Assembly (NCBI GenBank): GCA_963743035.1
Contig: CAVUOB010000008.1
Location: 109,386 to 173,385 of the forward strand
From: PALSA-911 sp963743035
GTDB taxonomy: Bacteria; Pseudomonadota; Alphaproteobacteria; Acetobacterales; Acetobacteraceae
Direction of reading: 5' to 3'
DNA length: 64,000 bases
Each line of letters starts with the position of its first letter. The first letter of the stretch is position 1. The position numbers and the translations under genes are program-made. The notes below the pieces were generated by a model. The model ran no database searches. It saw nothing but the letters and a program-made list of their open reading frames with translations, and was not told the origin of the DNA. Below, piece by piece: positions 30,521 through 40,064 of this stretch.

Positions 30521-31642
30521 GCCGGCTGCACACGCTCTCGACCCTCGCGGGCCTGCTGCTGGCCGCCGGCTGCTGGCTGATGCCAGGTGCCGCGGTGGCG
30601 CAGCCGCTCGACCTGTCGAAGGGCGGGCCGATCACCATCACCTCGCGCGATGGCATCGATTGGCAGCAGGCGGAAAAAGTGGTGATCGCGCGCGGCGATG
30701 CGCGCGCGGTGCGCGGCAACGTCACCGTCACCGCCGACCGGCTGATTGCGCATTACCGTCCCAAGGCCCCGCCGCCGGGCGCGCCGCCCGCGCCGACGCC
30801 GCCCACTCCTACGCAAGTCGTCGCCAAGCCGGACGGCAACGCGGCGTCCCCGATGGACACCGAGACCGGCGGCAACGAGATCTACCGCCTGGAAGCGGAC
30901 GGCAATGTCCGCATCTTCACGCCCACGGATGTCGCGGTCGGCGATCACGCCACCTATGACATTGACCAGGCCGTGCTGCTGCTGACCGGGCGCAACCTGA
31001 AGCTGACCCGGCCGGCCGAGGTGATCACGGCACGCGACACGCTGGAATACTGGTCCCAGCTGCACCGCGCGGTGGCGCGCGGCGACGCGGTGGTGGTGAC
31101 GTCGGACGGGCGGCGCTTGGCGGGCGACATCCTCGTGGCCTACACGACCCCGCCGGCGGATCAGACCCCGGCACGGCCAAACGCCGGCGGGCCAGGCGCC
31201 CGCCCAGGCGGCCAAGCCGCCCACCCCTCCGGCGAAGGACAACAAGACCAACGCGGAGGAAGACCCGCTCGGCGCGTCCGGCAAGATCGAGAAGGTCGAG
31301 GCCTTCGGTCATGTCTCCGTGCGTACCCAGACCGATACCGTCACCGGCGATCGCGGGGTCTATGTGCCGGATACCGGCATCGCCCGGCTGGGCGGCAATG
31401 TGCGGATCACGCGCGGCCAGAACCAGCTGAACGGCGCCGAGGCCGAGGTCGACATGAAGACCGGCCTCTCCCGGCTGACCGCCGGCACCAATGCCCAGGT
31501 GCATGGGCTGGTGATGCCGAACGACGCATCGATCCAGTCCGGAACGGGCCAACCCGGATCGGGCCAGGCAACGGGCCAAAAGGCCAAGCCCGCGGCCAAG
31601 CCGCCCGCACCGGCCGCGCCTGAAAAGGACAGCAAACCGTGA
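30517..31642 (+). pseudogene. lptA: LPS transport periplasmic protein LptA, single +1 frameshift
   Basis: Periplasmic bridge protein that carries LPS between membranes. Signal peptide at about 1-28, then two OstA-type beta-jellyroll halves separated by a Pro/Ala/Lys-rich linker. The first frame covers SKGGPITITSRDGIDWQQAEKVVIARGDA to ADQTPARP. The second frame covers NKTNAEEDPLGASGKIEKVEAFGHVSVRTQTDTVTGDRG to the end. They join inside the linker at 31174-31180 (CGG-C-CAA, one extra base). 1126 nt is 3n+1. The stop overlaps the GTG of lptB (GTGA). The linker and a Pro/Lys-rich C-terminus make it longer than E. coli LptA. Confidence 0.87.
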
Positions 31643-32439
31643 GCGAGGACAGGACAGCGACCCAGGACAGGACCGCCGAGAGCCGCTCCACGCCCGAACT
31701 GCGCGTGCTGCCGGCCGGCGCCGGCCTGGTCGCTTCCGGGGTCGGCAAGACCTATCGCAAGCGCCCGGTGGTGCGGAACGTGACGCTGAACGTCCGCCGC
31801 GGCGAGGCGGTCGGCCTGCTCGGGCCCAACGGCGCCGGCAAGACCACGACCTTCTACATGATCGTCGGCCTGGTCCGCCCCGATACCGGCTCGATCAGCC
31901 TGGACGGCGCCGATATCACCGGGCTGCCGATGTATCGCCGCGCCCAGCTCGGCATCGGCTACCTGCCGCAGGAGGCCAGCGTGTTCCGCGGCCTGAATGT
32001 CGAGCAGAACATCATGGCGGCGCTGGAGGTGGTCGAGGCCGACCCGGACCGGCGCGACCTGATGCTGGACGAGCTGCTGGCCGAATTCGGCATCGCGCAT
32101 CTGCGCCGCACCCCGGCGCTGGCGCTGTCGGGCGGCGAACGCCGGCGCGTGGAGATTGCCCGCGCGCTCGCCACCCGCCCCGGCTACATCCTGCTCGACG
32201 AGCCGCTGGCCGGCATCGACCCGATCGCGGTCGGCGAGATCCGCGACCTCGTCTCGCATCTGAAGGACCGCGCCATCGGCGTGCTGATCACCGACCACAA
32301 CGTGCGCGAGACGCTGGAAATCATCGACCGCGCATATATCCTGCATGACGGCCAGGTGCTGATGGAGGGACGGCCCGAGGAGGTCGTCGCCAATTCCGAG
32401 GTCCGGCGCGTCTATCTCGGCGAAAAGTTCAGCCTGTAG
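31639..32439 (+). CDS. lptB: LPS export ABC transporter ATP-binding protein LptB
   Basis: 266-residue ATPase that drives LPS extraction with LptFG. Walker A GPNGAGKTT near residue 56, Q-loop YLPQEASVFRGL, signature LSGGERRRVEIARAL near 156, Walker B YILLDEPLAGIDP near 177, H-loop ITDHNVRETL near 215. About 25 extra N-terminal residues precede the domain, from GTG 31639 overlapping lptA. LptFG are not in the window. Confidence 0.96.
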   Translation: MSEDRTATQDRTAESRSTPELRVLPAGAGLVASGVGKTYRKRPVVRNVTLNVRRGEAVGLLGPNGAGKTTTFYMIVGLVRPDTGSISLDGADITGLPMYRRAQLGIGYLPQEASVFRGLNVEQNIMAALEVVEADPDRRDLMLDELLAEFGIAHLRRTPALALSGGERRRVEIARALATRPGYILLDEPLAGIDPIAVGEIRDLVSHLKDRAIGVLITDHNVRETLEIIDRAYILHDGQVLMEGRPEEVVANSEVRRVYLGEKFSL

Positions 32440-32489
32440 CGATGCCGGACGCCGACTGCTCCCCGTTCCGTCTGAGTTAGGCCGCGCCG

Positions 32490-34016
32490 ATGGCGATGGG
32501 TCCCCGGCTCGATCTTCGTCAGTCGCAAACGCTGGTCATGACGCCGCAGCTGCGTCAGGCGATCAAGCTGCTGCAGTTCTCCAACCTGGAAGTCAACGCC
32601 TTCGTCGAGGAGGAGCTGGAGCGCAACCCGCTGCTCGAGCGCGACGAGCGCGACGACCGGCCGCCCGCCGAGCGTGCGGCGCTGGACCAGATGCTGCCGC
32701 GCGAAACCATCCCCGGGGACGCCGCGGATTTCGCCGCCTCCGGAGCGATGCCTGACGGCGCCGCCAGCCCGCTCGACGCCGATCACGCGGAGACGCATGA
32801 CCCCGGCAGCCCGTCCGACGGCGAGGCCTACGCCCATACCGATTATGCCCATTCCGGCGGCGGCAAGGACGGAAGCGGCGGGGCGCATGATTTCTTCGAC
32901 GACGACCGCGGCATCGAGGACATCGCCGAGCCCCGCCGCAGCCTGCGCGAGCATCTCGGCGAACAGCTGCGGCTCGGCATTGCCGATCCGGTGGACCGGA
33001 TGATCGGGGCCTATCTGATCGCGCTGCTGTGCCCGGCCGGGCGGCTGACGGCGGAGCCGGCGGCGATCGCCCAGGCGATGGGCCTGAAGCTGGCGCGCGT
33101 CGAGGCGGTGCGCGCGAAGATGATGCGCTTCGATCCGGTCGGCCTGTTCGGCCGCAACCTCAAGGAATGCCTGACGGTCCAGCTCAGCGAACGCAACCGG
33201 CTCGACCCCGCCATGGCGGCGCTGCTCGACAATCTCGATCTGCTCGCCGGGCGCGAGATGCGCCGGCTGATGACGATCTGCGAGGTCGACGCGGACGACC
33301 TCAAGGACATGGTCCTGGAGATCCGCGCGCTCGATCCCAAGCCCGGCGCCAGCTTCGATTCGGAGACACCGGTGACGGTGATCCCCGACGTGCTGATGCG
33401 CGCCCAGCCGGACGCCAGCTGGGCGCTGGAGCTGAACCCGGAGACGATGCCGCGCGTGCTGGTGAACGAGAACTTCTACGCCCGCGCCGTGGTGCGCGCC
33501 GGGCGCGCCGACAAGACCTTCATGCAGGAGCAGCTGCAGACCGCCAACTGGCTGGTCAAGTCGCTGCAGCAGCGGGCCCAGACCATCCTGAAGGTATCGG
33601 CGGAAATCGTGCGCCAGCAGGACGCGTTCTTCCGCCGCGGCGTCGGCCATCTCCGCCCGTTGATCCTGCGCGATGTCGCGACCGAAGTGGAGATGCACGA
33701 AAGCACGGTCAGCCGGGTCACCGCCAACAAATACATCGCCACCCCGCGCGGCACCTTCGAGCTGAAATATTTCTTCACCACCGCGATCAACGCCACCAAT
33801 GGCGGCGAGCAGCACAGTTCCGAGGCGGTGCGCAGCCGCATCCGCCTGCTGGTGGATGCGGAGCGGCCGGACACCGTTCTGTCGGACGATGCGATCGTTC
33901 AGGCGCTGCGCACGGAAGGCGTGGACATTGCCCGCCGGACCGTGGCCAAATACCGGGACGCGCTGCGCATCCCCAGTTCGGTGCAGCGCAAGCGGGAGAA
34001 GTCGGTGACGGCCTGA
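32490..34016 (+). CDS. rpoN: RNA polymerase sigma-54 factor
   Basis: 508 residues. N-terminal region I, Gln/Leu-rich, contacts activators and the -12 element (LRQSQTLVMTPQLRQAIKLLQFSNLEV). An acidic variable region at about 50-150 follows, then the core-binding domain, then the DNA-binding part with HESTVSRVTANKYIATPRGTFELKYFF and the RpoN box ARRTVAKYRDALRIPSS near residue 475. Directs nitrogen-regulated and other activator-dependent promoters, and the site at 60212 may be a target. The lptB-rpoN-hpf order is usual in Alphaproteobacteria. Confidence 0.96.
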   Translation: MAMGPRLDLRQSQTLVMTPQLRQAIKLLQFSNLEVNAFVEEELERNPLLERDERDDRPPAERAALDQMLPRETIPGDAADFAASGAMPDGAASPLDADHAETHDPGSPSDGEAYAHTDYAHSGGGKDGSGGAHDFFDDDRGIEDIAEPRRSLREHLGEQLRLGIADPVDRMIGAYLIALLCPAGRLTAEPAAIAQAMGLKLARVEAVRAKMMRFDPVGLFGRNLKECLTVQLSERNRLDPAMAALLDNLDLLAGREMRRLMTICEVDADDLKDMVLEIRALDPKPGASFDSETPVTVIPDVLMRAQPDASWALELNPETMPRVLVNENFYARAVVRAGRADKTFMQEQLQTANWLVKSLQQRAQTILKVSAEIVRQQDAFFRRGVGHLRPLILRDVATEVEMHESTVSRVTANKYIATPRGTFELKYFFTTAINATNGGEQHSSEAVRSRIRLLVDAERPDTVLSDDAIVQALRTEGVDIARRTVAKYRDALRIPSSVQRKREKSVTA

Positions 34017-34109
34017 TCGGGCGCCTCTTGCAAAACCCGCGGTTGAGGACCGCGGCAGGCGGCGAGACAGCCGGCGCAGACACCGCTCCATTTTTCGGGG
34101 AGAGGTAGC

Positions 34110-34703
34110 ATGCAGATCACGGTTTCCGGCAAACAGGTCGAGTTGTCAGATGCCCTGCGCACACGGGTCAGCGCCCAGCTGGACCTGATCGCGGGCAAGT
34201 ATTTTGACAGCGCGCTGGAGGCGCTCGTCACGTTCGGCCGGGCCCGAAGTTTCTTTACCTGCGATATCAACGTGCATGCCGGCCGCGGCCTGAAGCTGCG
34301 CGGCGAAGGGGAGGCAGCGGACGCCAATGCCGCCTTCGACGATGCCGCCGAGCACATCGCCAAACGCCTGCGCCGCTACCGGCGCCGGGTAAACGAGCAT
34401 CATCGCGACCTCGCCAACCGCGCCCGCCCGGAGGCGGCACGGCAATACATCCTGCGCCAGGAGGAAGAGAGCGCCAATGCCGCCGCGCTCAACGGCCAGT
34501 TGCTGGCGGAGAACTACGCCACCGTGATCGCCGAGCAGCCGGCCGAGATCAGCCTGCTGTCGGTCGGCGAGGCGGTGATGCGCATGGATCTCGTGGACCA
34601 GTCGGTGCTGATGTTCCGCAACAGCGCGACCGGCGGGCTGAACGTGATCTACCGCCGCAGCGACGGCCATATCGGCTGGATCGATCCCGGCCAAACCGGC
34701 TGA
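34110..34703 (+). CDS. hpf: Ribosome hibernation promoting factor, long form
   Basis: 197 residues. N-terminal RaiA/HPF domain (about 1-105; MQITVSGKQVELSDALRTRVSAQL) binds the decoding centre. The C-terminal dimerisation domain (SLLSVGEAVMRMDLVDQSVLMFRNSATGGLNVIYRR, about 140-190) makes it long-form, able to build 100S dimers alone. GGGGAGAGG precedes ATG 34110. Downstream of rpoN, where hpf is normally found. Confidence 0.94.
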   Translation: MQITVSGKQVELSDALRTRVSAQLDLIAGKYFDSALEALVTFGRARSFFTCDINVHAGRGLKLRGEGEAADANAAFDDAAEHIAKRLRRYRRRVNEHHRDLANRARPEAARQYILRQEEESANAAALNGQLLAENYATVIAEQPAEISLLSVGEAVMRMDLVDQSVLMFRNSATGGLNVIYRRSDGHIGWIDPGQTG

Positions 34704-34849
34704 ATTTCAGACAACGAACGAGCGGAAGATCCGGCCGGGCCTGATCCGGCCGGATCGCCGGGTTGCCGGAAGTCCGGGGCAGGGACACTCTGTGTCGCCG
34801 CCGATCGGGCCTTCGTCACAACGTGCCCGCGCATTGCAGGAGAATAGCC

Positions 34850-36232
34850 ATGCAACCCGCGACTGCTCTCGCCCGGCTCTGGGCCGATGCCGGCATGCCG
34901 GCGGATGCGCTGGAGGGCGTGCGCCTGACCGGCAGCGATCCGGTGCTGCCATCCTCCTTTGCCGTGGGCACTGCGGCCCAGGCCGTCATCGCCGCCGCCG
35001 GCCTCGCCGCGGCCACGCTGCACCGCGAGGCGGGCGGGCCGGCGCAAACCGTTTCCGTCGACATGCGCCACGCCGCGACGGAGTTCCATTCCGAGCACTG
35101 GATGCGCGTCGACGGCAATCCCCCGCCGCCGGTCTGGGACAAGATCGCCGGAATCTACCCGACGGCCGACGGCTATGTCCGCCTGCACACCAACATGCCG
35201 CATCACCGCGACGGCGTGCTGAAGATCCTCGGCTGTGCCTATGACCGCGACGCGGTGGCCCGGACGCTCGCCGGCTGGAAGGCGGTGGAGTTCGAGCAGG
35301 CCTGCGCCGATGCCCAGATTGTAGGCAGCGCCTATCGCAGCATCGCCGAGTGGGAGGCGCATCCGCACGGCCAGGCGGTGCCCACCATGCCGGTGGTCAG
35401 CATCACCCGCATCGCCGACGCGCCGCCGCAGGCTTTGCCGCAGGGCGCGCGGCCGCTGTCCGGCCTGCGCGTGCTGGACCTGACCCGCGTCATCGCCGGT
35501 CCGGTCTGCGGCCGCACCCTGGCCGCGCACGGCGCCGACGTGCTGCTGGTGCTGAGCCCGAACCTGCCCAATGTCGGCGACCTCGCCATCGACACCGGCC
35601 GCGGCAAGCTGGCCACGCATCTGGAACTGCGCGAGGCGGCGCATCGCGAAACCCTGCGCGGGCTGCTCGGGGATGCCGACATCTTCGTGCAGGGCTACAG
35701 GCCCGGCGGGCTGGCGGCGAAAGGCTTCTCGCCCGAGGACACCGCCCGCATCCGGCCGGGCATCGTGCATGTGTCGCTGTCGGCCTATGGCCCGATCGGT
35801 CCCTGGTCCGCCAAGCGCGGCTTCGACAGCCTGGTGCAGACCGCCATCGGCATCAACCACGCCGAGGCGGAGGCCGCCGGGCAGGCCGCGCCGAAACCCC
35901 TGCCGGTGCAGGCGCTGGACCATGCCGCCGGCTACCTGATGGCTTTCGGCGCCCTGGCCGCGCTCCGCCGCCGCGTGACCGAGGGCGGCAGCTGGCATGT
36001 GCAGGTTTCCCTGGTGCGCACCGGCCACTGGCTGCGCAGCCTGGGCCGGATCGAGGGCGGGCTGGCCTGCCCCTCGCCAGGGGAGGCGGATATCGCCGAA
36101 TTCATGCAGGAGACCGATTCCGGCTTCGGCCGCCTGCGCTCCGTCCGCCACGCGGCGGTCCTGAGCGCGACGCCGGCGCGCTGGGAACGGCCTTCCGTGC
36201 CGCCCGGCACAAATCCGCCGCGCTGGCCCTGA
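34850..36232 (+). CDS. CoA transferase family III (CaiB/BaiF type)
   Basis: 460 residues. Family III features include GLRVLDLTRVIAGPVCGRTLAAHGADVLLV near residue 205, TGRGKLATHLELR, DIFVQGYRPGGLAAKGFS and HVSLSAYGPIGPWSAKRGFDSLVQTAIG. The first 180 residues form an extra N-terminal half seen in a subgroup of two-part family members. GGAG lies 7 nt before ATG 34850, so the longer frame to 34763 is not used. The acyl substrate cannot be deduced. Its neighbours (hpf, TPR gene) give no pathway. Confidence 0.82.
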   Translation: MQPATALARLWADAGMPADALEGVRLTGSDPVLPSSFAVGTAAQAVIAAAGLAAATLHREAGGPAQTVSVDMRHAATEFHSEHWMRVDGNPPPPVWDKIAGIYPTADGYVRLHTNMPHHRDGVLKILGCAYDRDAVARTLAGWKAVEFEQACADAQIVGSAYRSIAEWEAHPHGQAVPTMPVVSITRIADAPPQALPQGARPLSGLRVLDLTRVIAGPVCGRTLAAHGADVLLVLSPNLPNVGDLAIDTGRGKLATHLELREAAHRETLRGLLGDADIFVQGYRPGGLAAKGFSPEDTARIRPGIVHVSLSAYGPIGPWSAKRGFDSLVQTAIGINHAEAEAAGQAAPKPLPVQALDHAAGYLMAFGALAALRRRVTEGGSWHVQVSLVRTGHWLRSLGRIEGGLACPSPGEADIAEFMQETDSGFGRLRSVRHAAVLSATPARWERPSVPPGTNPPRWP

Positions 36233-36258
36233 TCAGGGACTGTTGTCCGTTTCTCCGA

Positions 36259-37101
36259 CTATTTCCGCTCCGGCCCGGCTTCCAGCAAGGCCAGGTTCTG
36301 CTGTGCCAGGTCCGCCGTGGTGCTGTCGGGGTCGAGCGCGATGGCGTGTTCCCAATCCGCCTGCGCTCCGGCGCGGTCGCCCATGCGCTGGCGCAGGATG
36401 CCGCGCTCCAGCAGCGCTTCCGGATAGTCGGGGTCGATCGACAGCGCCCGGTCGACATCGTCCTTGGCCCGGTCCAGCTTGCCTTCCTGGCGCCAGGCGG
36501 CGGCGCGCAGCACCAGCGCGTCGAACCGCTTGGGATCCAGCTCGATCGCGCGGTTGAGGTCGTCGATCGAATCCAGATAGCGCTCCATGGTGGCCGCGGC
36601 GACCGAGCGGTCGATCAGCAGGTCGGCATCGTCGGGGCTGAGCGCGAGCGCCGCGGTGGCCGCCTCGTAGGCACGGTCGGGCTGGTCGGCCATCAGCCAG
36701 GCCTGCACCGCCTGGCCATAGACGGAGGCCCGCGCCAGCGCCGGCGCGCGCGATGCCTTGCCGATCTGGTCGAGCATCTGCGCCCCGGTCTCGGGCTCGC
36801 CGAGCGCGATCAGCGCCAAGGCGCGGCAATGCGCCGCCGCTTCGCCCCCGCCCGTGGCTTCCCAGGCATCGGCGAAATTATTGGCGCCGGTCGGATCGGC
36901 GTCGATCATCTCCAGGCAATGCTCGTAATCCGGGCCGGAGGCGATGCGCGGCGGCACCGGGGGCACCGGCAGCACCGGCGCACTCGTCTCCGTTGCCGCC
37001 AGTTCCTGCGGCTCGGGCCTGGCGGTCAGGAACCACCAGGCTCCCAGGATGACGGCAATCAGGACCGCCGCCCCGCCGATGACCGCGATACGCTTGTTCA
37101 T
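36259..37101 (-). CDS. Membrane-anchored tetratricopeptide repeat protein
   Basis: 280 residues. N-terminal TM at about 5-24 (IAVIGGAAVLIAVILGAWWF), a Pro/Val linker, then helical repeats. The last three units (RSVAAATMERYLDSIDDLNRAIELDP, RAAAWRQEGKLDRAKDDVDRALSIDP and RGILRQRMGDRAGAQADWEHAIALDP type) are clear TPRs. Probably periplasmic, acting as a scaffold. The start at ATG 37101 (MNKRIAV) puts the anchor at the N-terminus. Function unknown. Confidence 0.75.
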   Translation of the reverse strand: MNKRIAVIGGAAVLIAVILGAWWFLTARPEPQELAATETSAPVLPVPPVPPRIASGPDYEHCLEMIDADPTGANNFADAWEATGGGEAAAHCRALALIALGEPETGAQMLDQIGKASRAPALARASVYGQAVQAWLMADQPDRAYEAATAALALSPDDADLLIDRSVAAATMERYLDSIDDLNRAIELDPKRFDALVLRAAAWRQEGKLDRAKDDVDRALSIDPDYPEALLERGILRQRMGDRAGAQADWEHAIALDPDSTTADLAQQNLALLEAGPERK

Positions 37102-37148
37102 AACGCCGCAGTCTAGTCTTTCGGGCAGGCGTCGGGCAAACAGGCGCG

Positions 37149-38031
37149 ATGGAGAACGCTTCCCCGTACCTGATCGTCTGCGGCATCGGCTATGCCGGAA
37201 CGGCCGTCGCCAAGGCGGCGTGTGCGGCGGGTTTTGCGGTGGCCGGCACGGCGCGCGAGCCCGCCGGTAGGCAGGCACCGGACGGGGTGACGATGCTGCG
37301 CTTCGCCGATGCCGGCCCGGCGATAGCAGCCGCGACGCATCTGCTGGTGACCGCCGCGCCCGGCGAGGCCGGCGATCCCGTGCTGGCCGCCCATGCCGCG
37401 TCGATCGCCGCGGCGCCCGGCCTGTGCTGGATCGGCTACCTCTCCACCACCGGCGTCTATGGCGACCGCGCCGGCGGCTGGGTGGACGAGGACACAAAGC
37501 CGGCCCCGGGATCGCCGCGCACCCGGCGCCGGGTGGAGGCCGAGGCCGCCTGGGCCGGCCTGGCCACCGGCCGCGCCGTGGACATTTTCCGCGTCGCCGG
37601 CATCTACGGGCCGGGACGCTCGGCGTTCGACGATCTGCGCGCCGGCGTGGCGCGCCGCGTCGTCAAGCCCGGCCACGCCTTCGGGCGCATCCACCGCGAC
37701 GACATCGCCCGCGCCGTGCTCGCCGCCATGCGCCAGATCCGCGAACCCGGGCGTGCGGCGCGTCCTGAACCTCGCCGACGACGAACCGGCCGAGAGCGCC
37801 GCGGTGATCGAGGAAGCCGCCCGGCTGCTCGGCGTCGATCCGCCGGACGCGGTGCCCTTCGCCCAGGCCTTCGAACGCATGAGCCCGATGGCCCGCGGCT
37901 TCTGGAGCGAGAGCCGCCGCGTCGCCAGCGCCAATACCCGGGCGAGGCTGGGGATCGAGTGGCGGTACCCCAGCTATCGCGAGGGGCTACGCGCCATCCT
38001 GGCCGAGGAGCGCGGCCAGCGTCCGGCGTAG
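37149..38031 (+). pseudogene. NAD-dependent epimerase/dehydratase (YeeZ-like SDR), single +1 frameshift
   Basis: About 293 residues when the frames are joined. N-terminal dinucleotide motif CGIGYAGTAVAKAA near residue 11, LSTTGVYGDRAGGWVDE near 98, FRVAGIYGPGRSAFDDL near 148, then IHRDDIARAVLAAM. The frame breaks at 37749-37755 (GGG-C-GTG) and resumes VRRVLNLADDEPAESAAVIEEAARLLG to the end. 883 nt is 3n+1. The last 45 nt overlap, tail to tail, the hydrolase gene, which is also frameshifted. The substrate is unknown. Confidence 0.82.
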
Positions 38032-38743
38032 CAGCGCCAGATCCTGCGGCCGCGACAGGCGGTGGTCGCCGTCCTTCACCAGGCTCACCTGCACGTCGTC
38101 ACCGGCGACCGCCGCGGCGATGCGCAGCGACAGTTCCCAGGGCACGTCCGGATCGCGCTGGCCGTGCAGCAGCCGCACCGGGCAATGCGAGCGGAATCGG
38201 CGCGTCCAGCAGCAGGTGCTCGCGGCCTTCCTCGATCAGCCGCAGGGTCACGGGATAGCTGCCGCCATACTGGCTCGGCACCTGCAGCACGCCGTCGCGC
38301 TCAATCGTGGCGCGCTCCGCCGGGCTCATCGCCTCCCACATCAATCGTTCGGTGAAATCCGGCGCCGCGGCGATGCCGACCAGCGCGGCCACGCGCTCCG
38401 GCCGCGCCAGCGCTGTCAGCAGGGCGATCCAGCCGCCCATCGAGGAGCCGACCAGCAGGATCCTGCCGGTGGTCACCCGGTCGATCACCGCCAGCGCGTC
38501 TTCCGTCCAGCGCCCGATCGTGCCGTCCTCGAACCGCCCGCCGCTTTCGCCGTGGCCGGAATAGTCGAAACGCAGCATCGCCTGGCCGCGCGCGGTGCAG
38601 AATTCCGCCAGGTCCAGTGCCTTGGACCCGTTCATGTCGCTCTTGAACCCCGGCAGGAACACGATCGTGGGCCCCTTGCCGGCCATCCCGGCCCAGGCCA
38701 GTTCCACGCCGTCGCCGCGATCCAACCTGTCGTTGCCGTCCAT
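37987..38743 (-). pseudogene. Alpha/beta hydrolase, single +1 frameshift
   Basis: About 251 residues when joined. Lid-less hydrolase resembling ABHD10-type thioesterases: FLPGFKSDMNGSKA oxyanion region, RFDYSGHGESGG, nucleophile Ser in LVGSSMGGW, then after the break HGQRDPDVPWE with the acid and KDGDHRLSRP with the His. The frames join at 38188-38194 (CCG-C-TCG on the coding strand). 757 nt is 3n+1. All catalytic residues are intact, arguing against decay. Confidence 0.82.
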
Positions 38744-38808
38744 ATTGCCCCTCTAGCGCTGCGCGCTGGCTCTCTTGAGCTTCCCGCTATCGTGATATAG
38801 CCCGGCGG

Positions 38809-39960
38809 ATGCCCAACGAACCAGAAACCCCTCCGCCGGTGGTCTTGCAGGTCCTGCCGGCGCTCGGCACCGGCGGGGTCGAGCGCGGCACCGTGGAAAT
38901 GACCGAGGCGATCGCCCGGGCGGGCGGCGTCGCCCTGGTCGCCAGCGCCGGCGGGCCGCAGGAACCGTCGATCCGCCGCGCCGGCGGACGCCACATCACG
39001 CTGCCGCTCGACACCCGGAACCCCTGGCGGATCTGGCGCAACGCCGCCAGGCTGGCGGCGCTGATCCGGGCCGAGGGCGTGGCGATCGTGCACGCCCGCT
39101 CCCGCGGGCCGGCCTGGTCCGCCCGCATCGCCTGCCGGCGCACCGGCGCGCATTTCATGACCACCCATCACGGCACCTATTCCGAGAACCTGCCGTTCAA
39201 GCGGCGCTACAACTCGGTCATGGCCTCCGGCGAGCGGGTGATCGCCATCAGCCGGTTCATCGCCGGGCTGATCCAGCAGCGCCACGGCACCGACCCCGCG
39301 CGCATCCGGGTAATCCCCCGCGGCGTCGACACCGCCATGTTCGACCCCGACGCGGTCTCGCCCGACCGGATCGCCCGGCTGGCCAAATCCTGGCGGCTGC
39401 CGGACGGGGCGCCGACCGTGCTGCTGCCGGGCCGGCTGGCGGACTGGAAGGGCCAGTCGGTGCTGCTGGACGCCATCGCCCGGCTGGAGCGCAAGGATGT
39501 CTGCTGCGTGCTCGTCGGCGGCGGCGGCAAGCGCATCGCCGCCAGGCTGACCCGCCAGGCCGAGCGCCTCGGCATCGCCAGCCGGCTGCGCCTGGTCGGC
39601 AACAGCGACGACATGCCGGCGGCGCTGATGCTGGCGGACGTGGTGGTGCATGCCTCCATTGCCCCGGAGGCCTTCGGCCGCGTGGTGATCGAGGCGCAGG
39701 CGATGGCGCGGCTGGTGATCGCCTCCGATCTTGGCGGTCCGGTGGAGACCGTGGAGGACGGCGTCACCGGCTGGCGCGTACCGCCCGGCGATGCCGGCGC
39801 GCTCGCCGCCGCCATCGACCACGTGCTCGCCCTGCCGGAGGCGGAGCGCCACGCGCTCGGTGCCCGCGCCCGTGCCTCGGTGCTGCGCAGCTACACCAAG
39901 CAGGCGATGCAGGAGGCGACGCTGGATGTCTACGAGGAACTGCTGGCAGGCCAGACCTGA
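38809..39960 (+). CDS. Glycosyltransferase family 4 protein
   Basis: 383-residue GT-B enzyme. N-domain with LQVLPALGTGGVERGTVEM (donor-side glycine loop) near residue 13 and THHGTYSENLPFKRRYNSVM near 120. The C-domain has IRVIPRGVDTAMFDP, VLLPGRLADWKGQSVLLDAI and the E-x7-E region APEAFGRVVIEAQAMARLVIASDLGGPVE near 285. Likely transfers a sugar for LPS core, O-antigen or another glycan, though no glycan cluster surrounds it. ATG 38809 is 65 nt from the divergent hydrolase start. Confidence 0.88.
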   Translation: MPNEPETPPPVVLQVLPALGTGGVERGTVEMTEAIARAGGVALVASAGGPQEPSIRRAGGRHITLPLDTRNPWRIWRNAARLAALIRAEGVAIVHARSRGPAWSARIACRRTGAHFMTTHHGTYSENLPFKRRYNSVMASGERVIAISRFIAGLIQQRHGTDPARIRVIPRGVDTAMFDPDAVSPDRIARLAKSWRLPDGAPTVLLPGRLADWKGQSVLLDAIARLERKDVCCVLVGGGGKRIAARLTRQAERLGIASRLRLVGNSDDMPAALMLADVVVHASIAPEAFGRVVIEAQAMARLVIASDLGGPVETVEDGVTGWRVPPGDAGALAAAIDHVLALPEAERHALGARARASVLRSYTKQAMQEATLDVYEELLAGQT

Positions 39961-40064
39961 TCCGCCCGAATGGGCTTGGGGTTGCAGCGAAATCGCCGGA
40001 AGGCCATAGACGAGGCCTGATTTTCTCTGCCCCCGACCTTCTTTTCTCTGCCGGAGACACCCGA

